This document shows positions 34,167 to 43,045 of a stretch of 64,000 nucleotides of DNA, one piece after another. Below the pieces are notes generated by a model. That model was not told the origin of the DNA and searched no databases. It saw nothing but the letters and a program-made list of their open reading frames with translations. The stretch is from NCBI GenBank assembly GCA_035548515.1, contig DASZSW010000018.1, forward strand, positions 186,001-250,000. The letters run 5' to 3'. Position 1 is the first letter of the stretch. Each line of letters opens with the position of its first letter. Source of the DNA: DASZQY01 sp035548515 (GTDB lineage Bacteria > Pseudomonadota > Alphaproteobacteria > Rhizobiales > Kaistiaceae). Both the position numbers and the translations under genes were made by a program.

Positions 34167-35083
34167 AGGCCCAACGCGGCGACAGTGTCGCGCAGGCAGC
34201 GCGACAACTGGACGGCGGCCGCCGCCGGCGCCGTTTCCGCCAGCGTCGTGAGACCGACCGAACCGCGCGTCTCCGAGGTGTCGATCGGCAATGTCGCGAT
34301 ATCGCCGGCATCCCGATCCGGGGCGATCACACCTTCCGAGATGATCCAGATCACATCGGAATGACGCAACATGCCGCGGCCAAATGCATCCGAGATGGTT
34401 TCGATCTCGACAGGCAGATGGCCGATGCCGTGCGCCATCAGGAACCGCTCGACATACGGGCGGATGATCGAGCCCTGCGTCGGCATGAGCACGGTGAACT
34501 CACGGATGCGGCTGAAGTCGAAGGTGCCGGCGGAAAGCAGCGGGTGGCCCGGGCGGACGGCGAAGACCACCTGCTCCGAATAGAGGTGCTCGTAGTTCAG
34601 GCCCGTCATCTGTTCGGGCGCGGCGAGTCGGCCGACCACGATGTCGAGCTGGCCGGAACGGAGCTGCTCGAGCAGCACCATGTTTTCGCCACTGCCGATG
34701 CGAATGGTGGCACCGCTTTTGAGCGCGGCGTAGCGCTCGATCGCCGCCGGCATGATGCGCGCGGCGACCGTGGGCAGTGCGCCGACCCGGAGCGGCGGCT
34801 CGATGCTGGCCCTCGCGCGCGAGACGCTGTCGATGCCGCGGCGTATCGCGCCAAGACTCTCGCCCGCGTGATGGAGGAACATCTCGCCGAACCGCGTTAT
34901 GCGGATACCGCGGCCGTCGCGCTCAACCAGCTGCGTTCCGACGGCGGCTTCGAGTTCACGCAGCGTCTTGCTGACCGCCGGCTGGCTGACCAGCAGCACC
35001 TCGGCAGCCCGCCCGACGCTGCGTTGCCGGGCGACTTCGACGAAGGTGTTCAAATGGCGAAACTTGATGGCAATATCGACCAT
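34163..35083 (-). CDS. pcaQ-like: LysR family regulator (PcaQ-like)
   Basis: A 306-residue LysR regulator. The winged helix-turn-helix occupies about 6-65 (FRHLNTFVEVARQRSVGRAA, then SQPAVSKTLRELEA), and the C-terminal substrate-binding domain is PcaQ/GbpR-like (ESLGAIRRGIDSV, LPTVAARIMPAAIERY). ATG 35083 follows GGGAG and is preferred to the frame start at 35107. It diverges from the binding-protein gene heading the long transporter-pca run. In rhizobia PcaQ activates both pcaDCHGB and the protocatechuate transporter pcaMNVWX, and both counterparts are present here. Confidence 0.88.
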   Translation of the reverse strand: MVDIAIKFRHLNTFVEVARQRSVGRAAEVLLVSQPAVSKTLRELEAAVGTQLVERDGRGIRITRFGEMFLHHAGESLGAIRRGIDSVSRARASIEPPLRVGALPTVAARIMPAAIERYAALKSGATIRIGSGENMVLLEQLRSGQLDIVVGRLAAPEQMTGLNYEHLYSEQVVFAVRPGHPLLSAGTFDFSRIREFTVLMPTQGSIIRPYVERFLMAHGIGHLPVEIETISDAFGRGMLRHSDVIWIISEGVIAPDRDAGDIATLPIDTSETRGSVGLTTLAETAPAAAAVQLSRCLRDTVAALGL

Positions 35084-35095
35084 CCAGACGCTCCC

Positions 35096-35111
35096 ATAAC
35101 CGGACAATTAT
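35096..35111. promoter_or_regulatory. Possible PcaQ-type LysR binding site
   Basis: ATAACC, four bases, then AATTAT. The left half equals the published rhizobial PcaQ half-site (ATAACC-N4-GGTTAA) and the right half is partly degenerate. It lies immediately upstream of the LysR gene in the divergent promoter region. Confidence 0.45.
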
Positions 35112-35137
35112 GAATACGGCGCAATTTCTCATTTTAC

Positions 35138-35155
35138 CATCCCGAATTTGGGATG
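35138..35155. promoter_or_regulatory. CATCCC-N6-GGGATG palindrome
   Basis: A perfect 6/6 inverted repeat between the LysR gene and the transporter operon, about 50 bases before the GTG at 35207. It could be a second operator. It also overlaps an in-frame ATG at 35153, which is one reason to prefer the later GTG as the start. Confidence 0.4.
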
Positions 35156-35206
35156 AATGATCCCGTTAACAATCGAGCGACGACAGTCGCCTCAGGGAGG
35201 ACGGAC

Positions 35207-36532
35207 GTGACCAAACAAACGAAGACGCATGCCTCGCGGCCAGGGATTTCCCGCCGCTCTTTTATGACGACCACTGCTGCGGTCGGCGCCGGGCTGGTAC
35301 TGACCGGCAAGAGCCGCTTTGCCGCCGCGGCCACCAACACGATCAAGGTCGGCTTCATCAGCCCGCGCACCGGCGCGCTCGCCGGCTTCGGCGAGGGCGA
35401 TGGCTATGTGCTGGACACGGCGCGGAAGGCGCTGGCGCAGGGTCTCACCGTCGGCGGGAACACCTACGAGGTAACGATCCTCGACAAGGACACGCAGTCG
35501 GATCCGGCCCGAGGCGCGCAGCTCGCGAAGGATCTGATCAACAACGACGGCATCGACATGATGTTGACGACGTCGACGCCCGAGACGGTCAACCCGGTCG
35601 CTGATGCCTGCGAGGCGGCGGGCGTGCCGTGTCTCTCGACTATCGTTCCATGGGAGGCATTCTACTTCGGACGCGGTGCGAAGCCGGGTGCGCCGTCGCC
35701 GTTCAAATGGACGTATCACTTCTCGTTCGGCACGGAAGAATTCGCCAAGACCTACCTGTCGATGTGGGGCAAGGGCGATGTCCCCAACAACAAGAAGATC
35801 GGGGTGCTGTATCCGAACGACGCCGACGGCAACGCCATCCGCGCCAACCTCGCGCCGCTGCTCGCCAAGGGCGGCTACACGATCGTCGACCCTGGTCCCT
35901 ACGAAGACGGCACGACCGACTACTCGGCCCAGATTGCGCTGTTCAAGAAGGAGCAGTGCGAGATCTTCAATACCTTCCCGATCCCGCCGGACTTCGCCGC
36001 GTTCTGGCGCCAGGCTGCGCAGCAGGGCTACACCAAGATGGTGAAGATCGCCCAGATCGCCAAGACCGGTCTGTTCCCCGGCGACATCGAGGCGGTCGGC
36101 GATCTCGGCAACAACCTCGCCACTGCCGCCTACTGGCACCCGACTTTCCCGTACCCGTCTTCGCTGACGGGCCTTACCGGCCAGCAGCTCGCGGACGGCT
36201 ACACGGCAGCGACCGGCAAGCAGTGGGAGCAGCAGCTCGGCGCATCGCTGGCGCTGCTGGACGGCGGATTTGCGACGCTGAAGGCGGCGTCCAACCCCAA
36301 CGACAAGGCCGCGGTCGCCAAGGCGCTGTCGACGCTGAACACCACGACCATGGTCGGCAAGGTCGACTTCACGTCGGGCCCCGTGCCCAACGTGTCGGCC
36401 GCCCCGATCATCGGTGCGCAGTGGGTGAAGGCGCCGGCGGGGTCGAAGTTCGGCTTCGATCTGGTGATCTGCGACAACGCTCCGGACCCGAACGTCCCGA
36501 TCGCCGCCAAGTTGAAGCCGTTCAACAGCTAG
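35207..36532 (+). CDS. pcaM-like: Aromatic-acid ABC transporter substrate-binding protein (PcaM-like)
   Basis: A 441-residue periplasmic binding protein (Peripla_BP_6 type). The leader has a twin-arginine motif (SRRSFMTTTAAVGAG). The mature start IKVGFISPRTGALAGFGEGD and the segment TSTPETVNPV mark it as a paralog of the protein at 27876. GTG 35207 has GGGAGG six bases upstream and is preferred to ATG 35153. It is the first gene of a 12-gene run and faces the PcaQ-like regulator. By analogy with rhizobial pcaMNVWX its ligand is probably protocatechuate or a related benzoate; this is inference from context. Confidence 0.88.
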   Translation: MTKQTKTHASRPGISRRSFMTTTAAVGAGLVLTGKSRFAAAATNTIKVGFISPRTGALAGFGEGDGYVLDTARKALAQGLTVGGNTYEVTILDKDTQSDPARGAQLAKDLINNDGIDMMLTTSTPETVNPVADACEAAGVPCLSTIVPWEAFYFGRGAKPGAPSPFKWTYHFSFGTEEFAKTYLSMWGKGDVPNNKKIGVLYPNDADGNAIRANLAPLLAKGGYTIVDPGPYEDGTTDYSAQIALFKKEQCEIFNTFPIPPDFAAFWRQAAQQGYTKMVKIAQIAKTGLFPGDIEAVGDLGNNLATAAYWHPTFPYPSSLTGLTGQQLADGYTAATGKQWEQQLGASLALLDGGFATLKAASNPNDKAAVAKALSTLNTTTMVGKVDFTSGPVPNVSAAPIIGAQWVKAPAGSKFGFDLVICDNAPDPNVPIAAKLKPFNS

Positions 36533-36557
36533 CGGCGCCTGGAGTAGGATCGCCCCC

Positions 36558-37295
36558 ATGACGGCGGCGGACGGTGCGATCCTTGCTGCAACCGGCATCG
36601 GCAAGCGCTTCGACGCGCTTGTCGTGCTGGATGCTGTCGAGCTGGCCATGCGGCCTGACGAAGCCATCGGCATCGTCGGGCCTAATGGCGCCGGCAAGAC
36701 GACGCTGCTCAACGTGCTGTCCGGCGCGATGAAGCCGAACCAAGGCCGCGTCACCTTTAAGGGAAGCGACGTCACGGAACTGCCCGCCGCCAGCCGCTGC
36801 CGGCTCGGGCTCGGCCGCACGCACCAGATACCGCGGCCATTCCTGGGCATGACCGTATTCGAGAATGCGCTCGTCGCGGCCGCCCACGGCGCGGGCCTGC
36901 CGCGCGACGAAGCCTACGACCAGGCAGTGTCGGCGCTCGAACTCAGCGGGATGATGCGGGTCGCAAACCATCAGGCCGCGTCGTTGGGCCTGCTCGATCG
37001 CAAGCGGCTGGAGCTGGCGCGGGCTCTCGCCGCGCGACCGAACCTGCTGCTGCTAGACGAGATCGGTGGCGGATTGACCGATGCCGAGGCGAACGAACTG
37101 GTTGGCATGATCAAAGAACTGCGTCGCCGCAACATTGCGATCATCTGGATCGAGCACATCGTCCACATCCTCGTGCAGGTCGCCGACCGACTGATCTGCA
37201 TGGACGCCGGCAAGATCATCGCCGACGGAACACCCGACGCCGTGCTCGCCGACCCCCAGGTGATCCGCGCGTATCTCGGCGGGGAGGTCGCATGA
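36558..37295 (+). CDS. Liv-type ABC transporter ATPase (LivG-like)
   Basis: A 245-residue ATPase with Walker A GPNGAGKTT, LGLGRTHQIPRPFLGMTVFE and Walker B LLLDEIGGGLTDAEA. In place of LSGGQ the signature region reads SLGLLDRKRLELARAL. It energises uptake by the downstream permeases and begins 25 bases after the binding-protein gene. It overlaps the next gene by four bases. Confidence 0.91.
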   Translation: MTAADGAILAATGIGKRFDALVVLDAVELAMRPDEAIGIVGPNGAGKTTLLNVLSGAMKPNQGRVTFKGSDVTELPAASRCRLGLGRTHQIPRPFLGMTVFENALVAAAHGAGLPRDEAYDQAVSALELSGMMRVANHQAASLGLLDRKRLELARALAARPNLLLLDEIGGGLTDAEANELVGMIKELRRRNIAIIWIEHIVHILVQVADRLICMDAGKIIADGTPDAVLADPQVIRAYLGGEVA

Positions 37296-38017
37296 CGACA
37301 CTCGCCGTCGAGCATCTCGATGCCCGGCATGGGCAACTGCAAGCCGTGCGCGACGTGTCGCTGGCGGTGGCGTCGGGTGAGACGCTGGCGCTGGTCGGCG
37401 CCAACGGCGCCGGCAAGACGACGCTGCTCCGCACCATCGCGGGAGCGCACGTTCCCAACGGCGGCCGCATTATCCTCGGCGGCACGGACGTCACTCCGCT
37501 CCGAGCGTATCGCCGCGCTGCGCTCGGGATCGCGCTGGTGCCGGAAGGCCGGCGGCTGTTCGTCGACATGTCGGTCGAGGACAATCTGCGGCTCGGCCTC
37601 TCGACCGGTCGCAAAGGCGACTGGACGCTGGAACGCGTGCTGGAAACCTTCCCCAACCTGAAGCCGCGGCTGAAAGCGCGCGCCGGCACGCTGTCGGGCG
37701 GAGAGCAGCAGGCGACAGCGATCGGCCGCGCGCTCATGGGCAATCCCGACGTGCTGCTGTTGGACGAGGTGTCGCTTGGTTTGTCGCCGCTGGTAGTGGA
37801 GCGCGTGTACGAGTCGCTTCAGCGACTCATCAACTCCGGCACCACGATCATACTGGTCGAGCAGGATCTCGCGCGGGCCATGTCGGTCGCGGGTCGGGTC
37901 GCGTGCATGCTGGAAGGCCGCATCGTGCTGGAAGGGAAGAGCAGCGAGCTGACGCGTGAGCGCATAACCACGGCGTACTTCGGCCTCCGTGGCGCACGCG
38001 AGGGTGTGGCCGCATGA
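37292..38017 (+). CDS. Liv-type ABC transporter ATPase (LivF-like)
   Basis: A 241-residue ATPase with Walker A GANGAGKTT, ALVPEGRRLFVDMSVEDNL, signature LSGGEQQ and Walker B LLLDEVSLGLSP. It is the second ATPase of the transporter and overlaps both neighbours by four bases, indicating coupled translation of the whole block. Confidence 0.92.
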   Translation: MTTLAVEHLDARHGQLQAVRDVSLAVASGETLALVGANGAGKTTLLRTIAGAHVPNGGRIILGGTDVTPLRAYRRAALGIALVPEGRRLFVDMSVEDNLRLGLSTGRKGDWTLERVLETFPNLKPRLKARAGTLSGGEQQATAIGRALMGNPDVLLLDEVSLGLSPLVVERVYESLQRLINSGTTIILVEQDLARAMSVAGRVACMLEGRIVLEGKSSELTRERITTAYFGLRGAREGVAA

Positions 38018-38910
38018 TCAACCAGCTCGTCCAGGGTGTGCTGCTTGGCGGTTATTACGCGCTGATCGCCGCCGGCCTCTCGTTCATGTTTTCCGTGATG
38101 CGGATGATCAATCTCGCGCATGGCAGCCTGGCTGTGGTCGCGGCATACGCGCTGTTCGTGCTCGCCAGCCAGTTCGGCATTTCGCCGTTCCTCGGCATCC
38201 TGATCGTGCTGCCGCTTATGGCGATCCTCGGATGGGTGCTGCAATACGTCGTGCTGGAGCGCGCCGCGCGCGCCGGGCGGCTGGTGCCGATCCTCACGAC
38301 ATTCGGGCTCGCAATCATCATCGATAACCTCCTGTTCGAGCAGTTCGGTGCCAACACGCGTTCGCTTGCGCCGTACATCGGCAGCCTGTCCTACGATTCA
38401 TGGCAGATCGGCGAGGACATCTTTGTCGGCAAGATCGCCGTGCTGACGCTCGTCACCGCTATCGTCGTGCTGGCTGCGATCCAGCTGTTCCTGAACTTCA
38501 CCCAGCTCGGCCGCGCTGTCCGCGCCACTTCGGACGATCCGGACACGGCCGGCCTCCTTGGCATCGACGCGCAGAAGATCAACGGCACGGCGACGGCCAT
38601 CGCCATGGCCACCATCACCCTGGCCGGGGCGGCGCTCGGCATGCGGGCGACCTTCGATGCCTATGCGGGTGGGCCGCAATTGTTATTCGCGTTTGAGGCT
38701 GCGGTGATCGGTGGCGCCGGGTCGGTCTGGGGGACGCTGTTCGGCGGCATCGTGCTGGCGCTCGGGCAAACCATCGGCGCCCAGATAACGCCCCAAGGCT
38801 TCCTGATCGGAGGCCATATCGCCTTCTTCCTCGTGCTCTTCTTGCGCCTCGCGATTCCCGGCTCCACCTTCCGCCTCTACCTCGCGACGATGCTAGGGAG
38901 GCCGGCGTGA
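38014..38910 (+). CDS. Liv-type ABC transporter permease (LivH-like)
   Basis: A 298-residue permease with the LivH start LVQGVLLGGYYALIAAGLSF, the loop VMRMINLAHGSLAVVAAY, and the C-terminal FEAAVIGGAGSVWGTLFGG. It overlaps the LivF-like and LivM-like genes by four bases each. It forms half of the transmembrane channel. Confidence 0.91.
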   Translation: MINQLVQGVLLGGYYALIAAGLSFMFSVMRMINLAHGSLAVVAAYALFVLASQFGISPFLGILIVLPLMAILGWVLQYVVLERAARAGRLVPILTTFGLAIIIDNLLFEQFGANTRSLAPYIGSLSYDSWQIGEDIFVGKIAVLTLVTAIVVLAAIQLFLNFTQLGRAVRATSDDPDTAGLLGIDAQKINGTATAIAMATITLAGAALGMRATFDAYAGGPQLLFAFEAAVIGGAGSVWGTLFGGIVLALGQTIGAQITPQGFLIGGHIAFFLVLFLRLAIPGSTFRLYLATMLGRPA

Positions 38911-39950
38911 CGGCGACCGCCCGCATCGAACGCTGGACGGAGCGATCGCGCATCGCGGTGGCGGCTGTTGCGATCATCATCATCGCGCTGGCTTTCGGGC
39001 CGCATTTCCTTTCGGCCGGCGCGACCGACAGGCTCACCGCGCTGTTCATCTATGTCACGCTCGCGGCGATGTGGAACGCGCTGGCCGGCTTTGGCGGGCT
39101 GATTTCGGTCGGGCAGCAGGCCTTCTTCGGCCTCGGCGCGTATTTATCCATCCGCCTCGCCGATGCGGGGATCGATCCGTTCCTGTCGTTTCCGATTGCC
39201 GCCATCGGCGTCGGGATCGCGGCGCTGCCGCTGTCGCTGCCGATGCTTCGCCTGCGCGGCGGCGAATTCGCCATCGGCATGTGGGTCGTGGCGGAATTGA
39301 TCCATCTATTGGTCAATCTCGACACGCTGGTGCGCGGCGAGACGGGCACGTCCCTCATCTCGCTCAACGCTTACGAGACGAACGCGCGCCGCACCTACAT
39401 TTACTGGATGGCGCTCGCCGCCATGATCGTCCTGCTCGGTGCGCTATTCACGCTGCTCCGCAGCCGTACCGGCGCTGCCATACAGGCGCTGCGCGACGAC
39501 GAGCAGGCGGCGGCATCGCTGGGCGTGCGGGTGCAGCGTACCAAGCGGATCCTGTTCGTGCTGGCGGCCGCGGGCGCTGGGATGGCAGGCACGCTGTGGC
39601 TCGCAACCGCCATCACGTTCCAGCCGAAGACATTTTTCGGGGTGCAGTGGACGGCGTACATGATCTTCATGGTGCTGGTCGGAGGCATCGGCACGTTCGA
39701 GGGAGCGATCCTCGGTGCGGTCATCTTCTTTCTCGCCGAGACCTGGTTCGGCGCGACGGGCGTCTGGTATCTCGTCGGCCTCGGGGCAGCGGCCGTCCTT
39801 TTCTCGCTGCTGCTGCCGCGCGGCCTTTGGGGCGCGATCGAGGATCGCTGGTCGCTCCGTCTGCTGCCGGTGGGGTACCGGGTTGTGGCAACCGGCTCGC
39901 CCGCCTCGCCAAGCGGCGCTGTCGCCGCAGCCGGCGAAACAGGGAGATAG
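38907..39950 (+). CDS. Liv-type ABC transporter permease (LivM-like)
   Basis: A 347-residue permease with the LivM signature LAGFGGLISVGQQAFFGLGA and the late loop MVLVGGIGTFEGAILGAV. The final 25 residues are an Ala/Ser-rich tail (SPSGAVAAAGETG). It completes the five-gene transporter. Only three bases separate its stop from the SDR gene, so transport and catabolic genes are physically continuous. Confidence 0.91.
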   Translation: MTATARIERWTERSRIAVAAVAIIIIALAFGPHFLSAGATDRLTALFIYVTLAAMWNALAGFGGLISVGQQAFFGLGAYLSIRLADAGIDPFLSFPIAAIGVGIAALPLSLPMLRLRGGEFAIGMWVVAELIHLLVNLDTLVRGETGTSLISLNAYETNARRTYIYWMALAAMIVLLGALFTLLRSRTGAAIQALRDDEQAAASLGVRVQRTKRILFVLAAAGAGMAGTLWLATAITFQPKTFFGVQWTAYMIFMVLVGGIGTFEGAILGAVIFFLAETWFGATGVWYLVGLGAAAVLFSLLLPRGLWGAIEDRWSLRLLPVGYRVVATGSPASPSGAVAAAGETGR

Positions 39951-39953
39951 GCG

Positions 39954-40739
39954 ATGCTCTATGGCAAGACGATCGTCGTCACTGGAGTCGCCTCCGGCAT
40001 CGGGGCCCGGACGGCGGACCTTGCCGCCGGGTTTGGCGCCGATGTGATCGGCATCGACCGGGTCAAGCCGGCCGATGGGATCGCAAATTTCATCGCCGCC
40101 GATCTCGGCTCGCCCGCGGGTATCCGGTCCGCGCTATCGCAATTGCCCTCGCGCATTGATGCGCTGTGCAATGTCGCGGGCATCTCGGGCAAAGGCGGTG
40201 CGGTGGCGACGCTGTCGGTGAATTTCTACGGCCTGCGCGCACTCTCGGAGGCGCTGGCACCGCGCATTCGCGAGGGCGGCGCGATCGTCAACGTCGCATC
40301 CATCGCCGGCTTCGGCTGGCGCGCCAACCTCAACCGCGCGATCTCGCTGGCGAGCGTCGAAGGCTTTCCCGACGTGAAGGCCGTCGTCGACGAGCACCAG
40401 ATCAAGGACGCCGAGTCCTATCCGGTGTCCAAGGAAGCGCTGCTGCTATGGACCCACCGCGCCGCGCACCACGATCTGTTCAAGGCGCGAGGAATCCGCG
40501 TCAACGCCGTCAGCCCCGGTCCCGTCGAAACGCCTATCCTCGGCGAGTTCCGCGCTGTGCTCGGCGACGAGCGCGTCGATAGCGACATCGCGCGCGTCGG
40601 CCGCTCCGGCACGCCGGCCGATATCGCGCCGGTAATCCTGTTCCTGTGTTCGGATGGCGCACGCTGGATCAACGGCGCCAATGTACCGGCGGACGGCGGG
40701 CTGGAAGCCTCGGTCAACGCTGAAGTCTTGCGGTTTTAA
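39954..40739 (+). CDS. SDR, coniferyl-alcohol dehydrogenase-like
   Basis: A 261-residue SDR. TGVASGIG is at residues 10-17, NVAGISG at 73-79, and the catalytic Ser116, Tyr156 and Lys160 (YPVSK) are intact. The order and the DEHQIKDAESYPVSKEAL segment resemble 3-alpha-hydroxysteroid/coniferyl-alcohol dehydrogenases. These often sit with lignin-monomer pathways, oxidising an aromatic alcohol to its aldehyde. The adjacent aldehyde dehydrogenase would take the next step. It lies three bases after the transporter and 14 before the aldehyde dehydrogenase gene. Confidence 0.82.
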   Translation: MLYGKTIVVTGVASGIGARTADLAAGFGADVIGIDRVKPADGIANFIAADLGSPAGIRSALSQLPSRIDALCNVAGISGKGGAVATLSVNFYGLRALSEALAPRIREGGAIVNVASIAGFGWRANLNRAISLASVEGFPDVKAVVDEHQIKDAESYPVSKEALLLWTHRAAHHDLFKARGIRVNAVSPGPVETPILGEFRAVLGDERVDSDIARVGRSGTPADIAPVILFLCSDGARWINGANVPADGGLEASVNAEVLRF

Positions 40740-40753
40740 GAAGGGAACGCGTC

Positions 40754-42199
40754 ATGGATATCGGTCTACTGATCAACGGCGAACAACAGGGCGCAGCCGG
40801 CGGAGCGGTTTTCGTCCGCAACGACCCGTTCACCGGGAAGGCGGCGACCAAGGCCGCGGCCGCGAGCGTTGCCGACGTGAACCGCGCCATCGAAACCGCA
40901 GCAGCGGCATTCCCGGCGTGGTCGAAGACCGGTCCGAGCGAGCGCCGCGCTATTCTCAACAAAGCCGCGGACGTCATGGCGTCGAAGGCGGACGAATTCA
41001 TCCGCCTCGCGATGGAGGAAACGGGCGCAACCGGCCCGTGGATCGGCTTCAACGTGATGCTGGCGAGCGGCATGCTGCGCGAGGCTGCGGCGATGACGAC
41101 GCAGATCACCGGCGAGGTTATCCCGGCCGACAAGCCGGGGGTGCTGTCTCTGACCATCCGCCAACCGGCCGGCGTCTGCGTCGGCATGGCGCCGTGGAAT
41201 GCACCGGTGATCCTCGGGACGCGGGCGATCGCGATGCCGCTGGCGTGTGGCAACACCGTTGTCTTCAAGGCATCGGAGAATTGCCCGGCGACGCATCGGT
41301 TGATCGGCCAGGCGCTGGTCGAGGCGGGCGTGCCGGCAGGCGTCATCAACGTCGTTACCAACGATCCGAAGGACGCGCCGCAGATCGTTGAGGCGCTGAT
41401 CGTCCATCCGGCCGTGAAGCGGGTCAACTTCACCGGCTCGACGCGCGTCGGGCGTATCATCGCGGAGATCGCCGGCCGCCACCTCAAGCCCGTGCTGCTG
41501 GAACTCGGCGGCAAGGCACCTCTCGTCGTTCTCGATGATGCCGACGTCGATGCGGCGGTAAACGCCGCGGTGTTCGGTGCGTTCATGAATCAGGGCCAGA
41601 TCTGCATGTCGACTGAGCGGCTGATCGTCGACGAGAAGATCGCCGACGAGTTTGTCGCCAAGCTGGCCGCGCGTGCCGCCAAGCTGCCAGCGGGCGACCC
41701 GCGCGGGCACGTGGTGCTCGGATCGCTGGTCAGCCTGGATGCGGCGCTGAAGATGGATGCGCTGATCGACGACGCAACGGCCAAGGGTGCGGTCGTGGTC
41801 GCCGGCGGCAAGCGCAACGGCTCCGTGGTCGATGCCACCATCGTCGACAAGGTGACGCCGGCGATGCGCATCTACCAGGAAGAGTCGTTCGGGCCGGTGA
41901 AGCCGGTGATCCGCGTCAAGGACGAGGACGAGGCCGTGCGCATGGCGAACGACACCGACTACGGCCTGTCGGGCGCGGTCTACAGCCGCGACATTCGCCG
42001 CGCGCTCGCGGTCGCAGCGCGCATCGAAACCGGCATCTGCCACATCAACGGGCCGACGCTCAGCGACGAAGCGCAGATGCCGTTCGGCGGCGTCAAGGGC
42101 AGCGGCTACGGCCGCTTTGGCGGCAAGGCCGCGATCGCGGAGTTTACCGATCTGCGCTGGATCACCATCGAGGATCCGCAGCAGCACTATCCCTTCTAG
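40754..42199 (+). CDS. Aromatic aldehyde dehydrogenase (vanillin/salicylaldehyde type)
   Basis: A 481-residue NAD(P)-dependent aldehyde dehydrogenase. The catalytic Cys284 lies in NQGQICMSTER and the general base Glu250 in LLELGGKAP. VNFTGSTRVG binds the cofactor and YQEESFGPVKPVI is the conserved late motif. The VDATIVDKVTPAMRIYQEES region is typical of vanillin/salicylaldehyde/benzaldehyde dehydrogenases. It would produce a benzoate or cinnamate that enters through 4-hydroxybenzoate or protocatechuate. It sits in the middle of the long operon, 27 bases before pcaD. Confidence 0.9.
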   Translation: MDIGLLINGEQQGAAGGAVFVRNDPFTGKAATKAAAASVADVNRAIETAAAAFPAWSKTGPSERRAILNKAADVMASKADEFIRLAMEETGATGPWIGFNVMLASGMLREAAAMTTQITGEVIPADKPGVLSLTIRQPAGVCVGMAPWNAPVILGTRAIAMPLACGNTVVFKASENCPATHRLIGQALVEAGVPAGVINVVTNDPKDAPQIVEALIVHPAVKRVNFTGSTRVGRIIAEIAGRHLKPVLLELGGKAPLVVLDDADVDAAVNAAVFGAFMNQGQICMSTERLIVDEKIADEFVAKLAARAAKLPAGDPRGHVVLGSLVSLDAALKMDALIDDATAKGAVVVAGGKRNGSVVDATIVDKVTPAMRIYQEESFGPVKPVIRVKDEDEAVRMANDTDYGLSGAVYSRDIRRALAVAARIETGICHINGPTLSDEAQMPFGGVKGSGYGRFGGKAAIAEFTDLRWITIEDPQQHYPF

Positions 42200-42226
42200 G
42201 AGACGGAAGAAGAGCGAGCAGAAACC

Positions 42227-43045
42227 GTGCATTTCGTGACCACGAGAGATGTGACACTGCACTATCGGCTGGATGGCGATCCCGCCCGCCAGCCGCTGCT
42301 CGCTTTCGTCAACTCGCTGGGAACCGATTTCAGGATCTGGGACGACGTGGCGAAGCACCTGCGGCGGCATTTCGCGGTGTTGCTGCACGACACGCGTGGG
42401 CATGGCCTGTCATCTATCGGGGAAACGCCCTACACGATCGAAACACTGGCCGCCGACCTCGGTGAACTCGCCGACCACGTCGGCGCGCGCCGTCTTATCG
42501 TTTGCGGCATCTCCGTCGGCGGTCAGGTCGCGATCAGCCTGGCTAACTTGCGGCCGGACCTCGTTTCCGCACTCATCCTTTGCGATACAGCGCCCAGGAT
42601 AGGCGACGAGATGTCGTGGAATATGCGTATCGCCGCCATCGAGGCAGGCGGCATAGAGGCGGTGGCCGACCCGATAGTGACGCGGTGGTTCGCGCCGGGA
42701 TATGTCGCGCGGCACCCGGAGGAATTTGCAGGCTACCGCGCGATGCTCGTCCGGCAGCCCCGGCAGGGCTACATCGCGACCTGCGCTGCGCTCCGCGAGT
42801 CGGACCTTACCGAAACGGTGCGCGAGATCACCGTGCCAACACTGTGTCTCGTCGGCGAGCACGATGCGTCAACCCCACGGCATCTCGTCGAGGCCATGGC
42901 GAAACTCATCTCCGGCGCCGAGTTTCGCGCTATCCCCGCCGCCGGACATCTGCCGCCAATCGAGCGCCCCGAGGCGCTCGCCGAAATTGTCCGGACGTTC
43001 GCGTCCCGTATTGCAATGGAGTCGCTGTCCCATGTCGCTCACTGA
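42227..43045 (+). CDS. pcaD: 3-oxoadipate enol-lactonase
   Basis: A 272-residue alpha/beta hydrolase that opens 3-oxoadipate enol-lactone to 3-oxoadipate. The nucleophile elbow is GISVG, the acid is in LVGEHDAST, and the base His in AAGHLPPIERP. HDTRGHGLSSIGETPYTIE is characteristic of PcaD. The start is GTG 42227. It overlaps pcaC by 14 bases. The order pcaD-C-H-G-B is the one known from rhizobia. Confidence 0.93.
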   Translation: MHFVTTRDVTLHYRLDGDPARQPLLAFVNSLGTDFRIWDDVAKHLRRHFAVLLHDTRGHGLSSIGETPYTIETLAADLGELADHVGARRLIVCGISVGGQVAISLANLRPDLVSALILCDTAPRIGDEMSWNMRIAAIEAGGIEAVADPIVTRWFAPGYVARHPEEFAGYRAMLVRQPRQGYIATCAALRESDLTETVREITVPTLCLVGEHDASTPRHLVEAMAKLISGAEFRAIPAAGHLPPIERPEALAEIVRTFASRIAMESLSHVAH

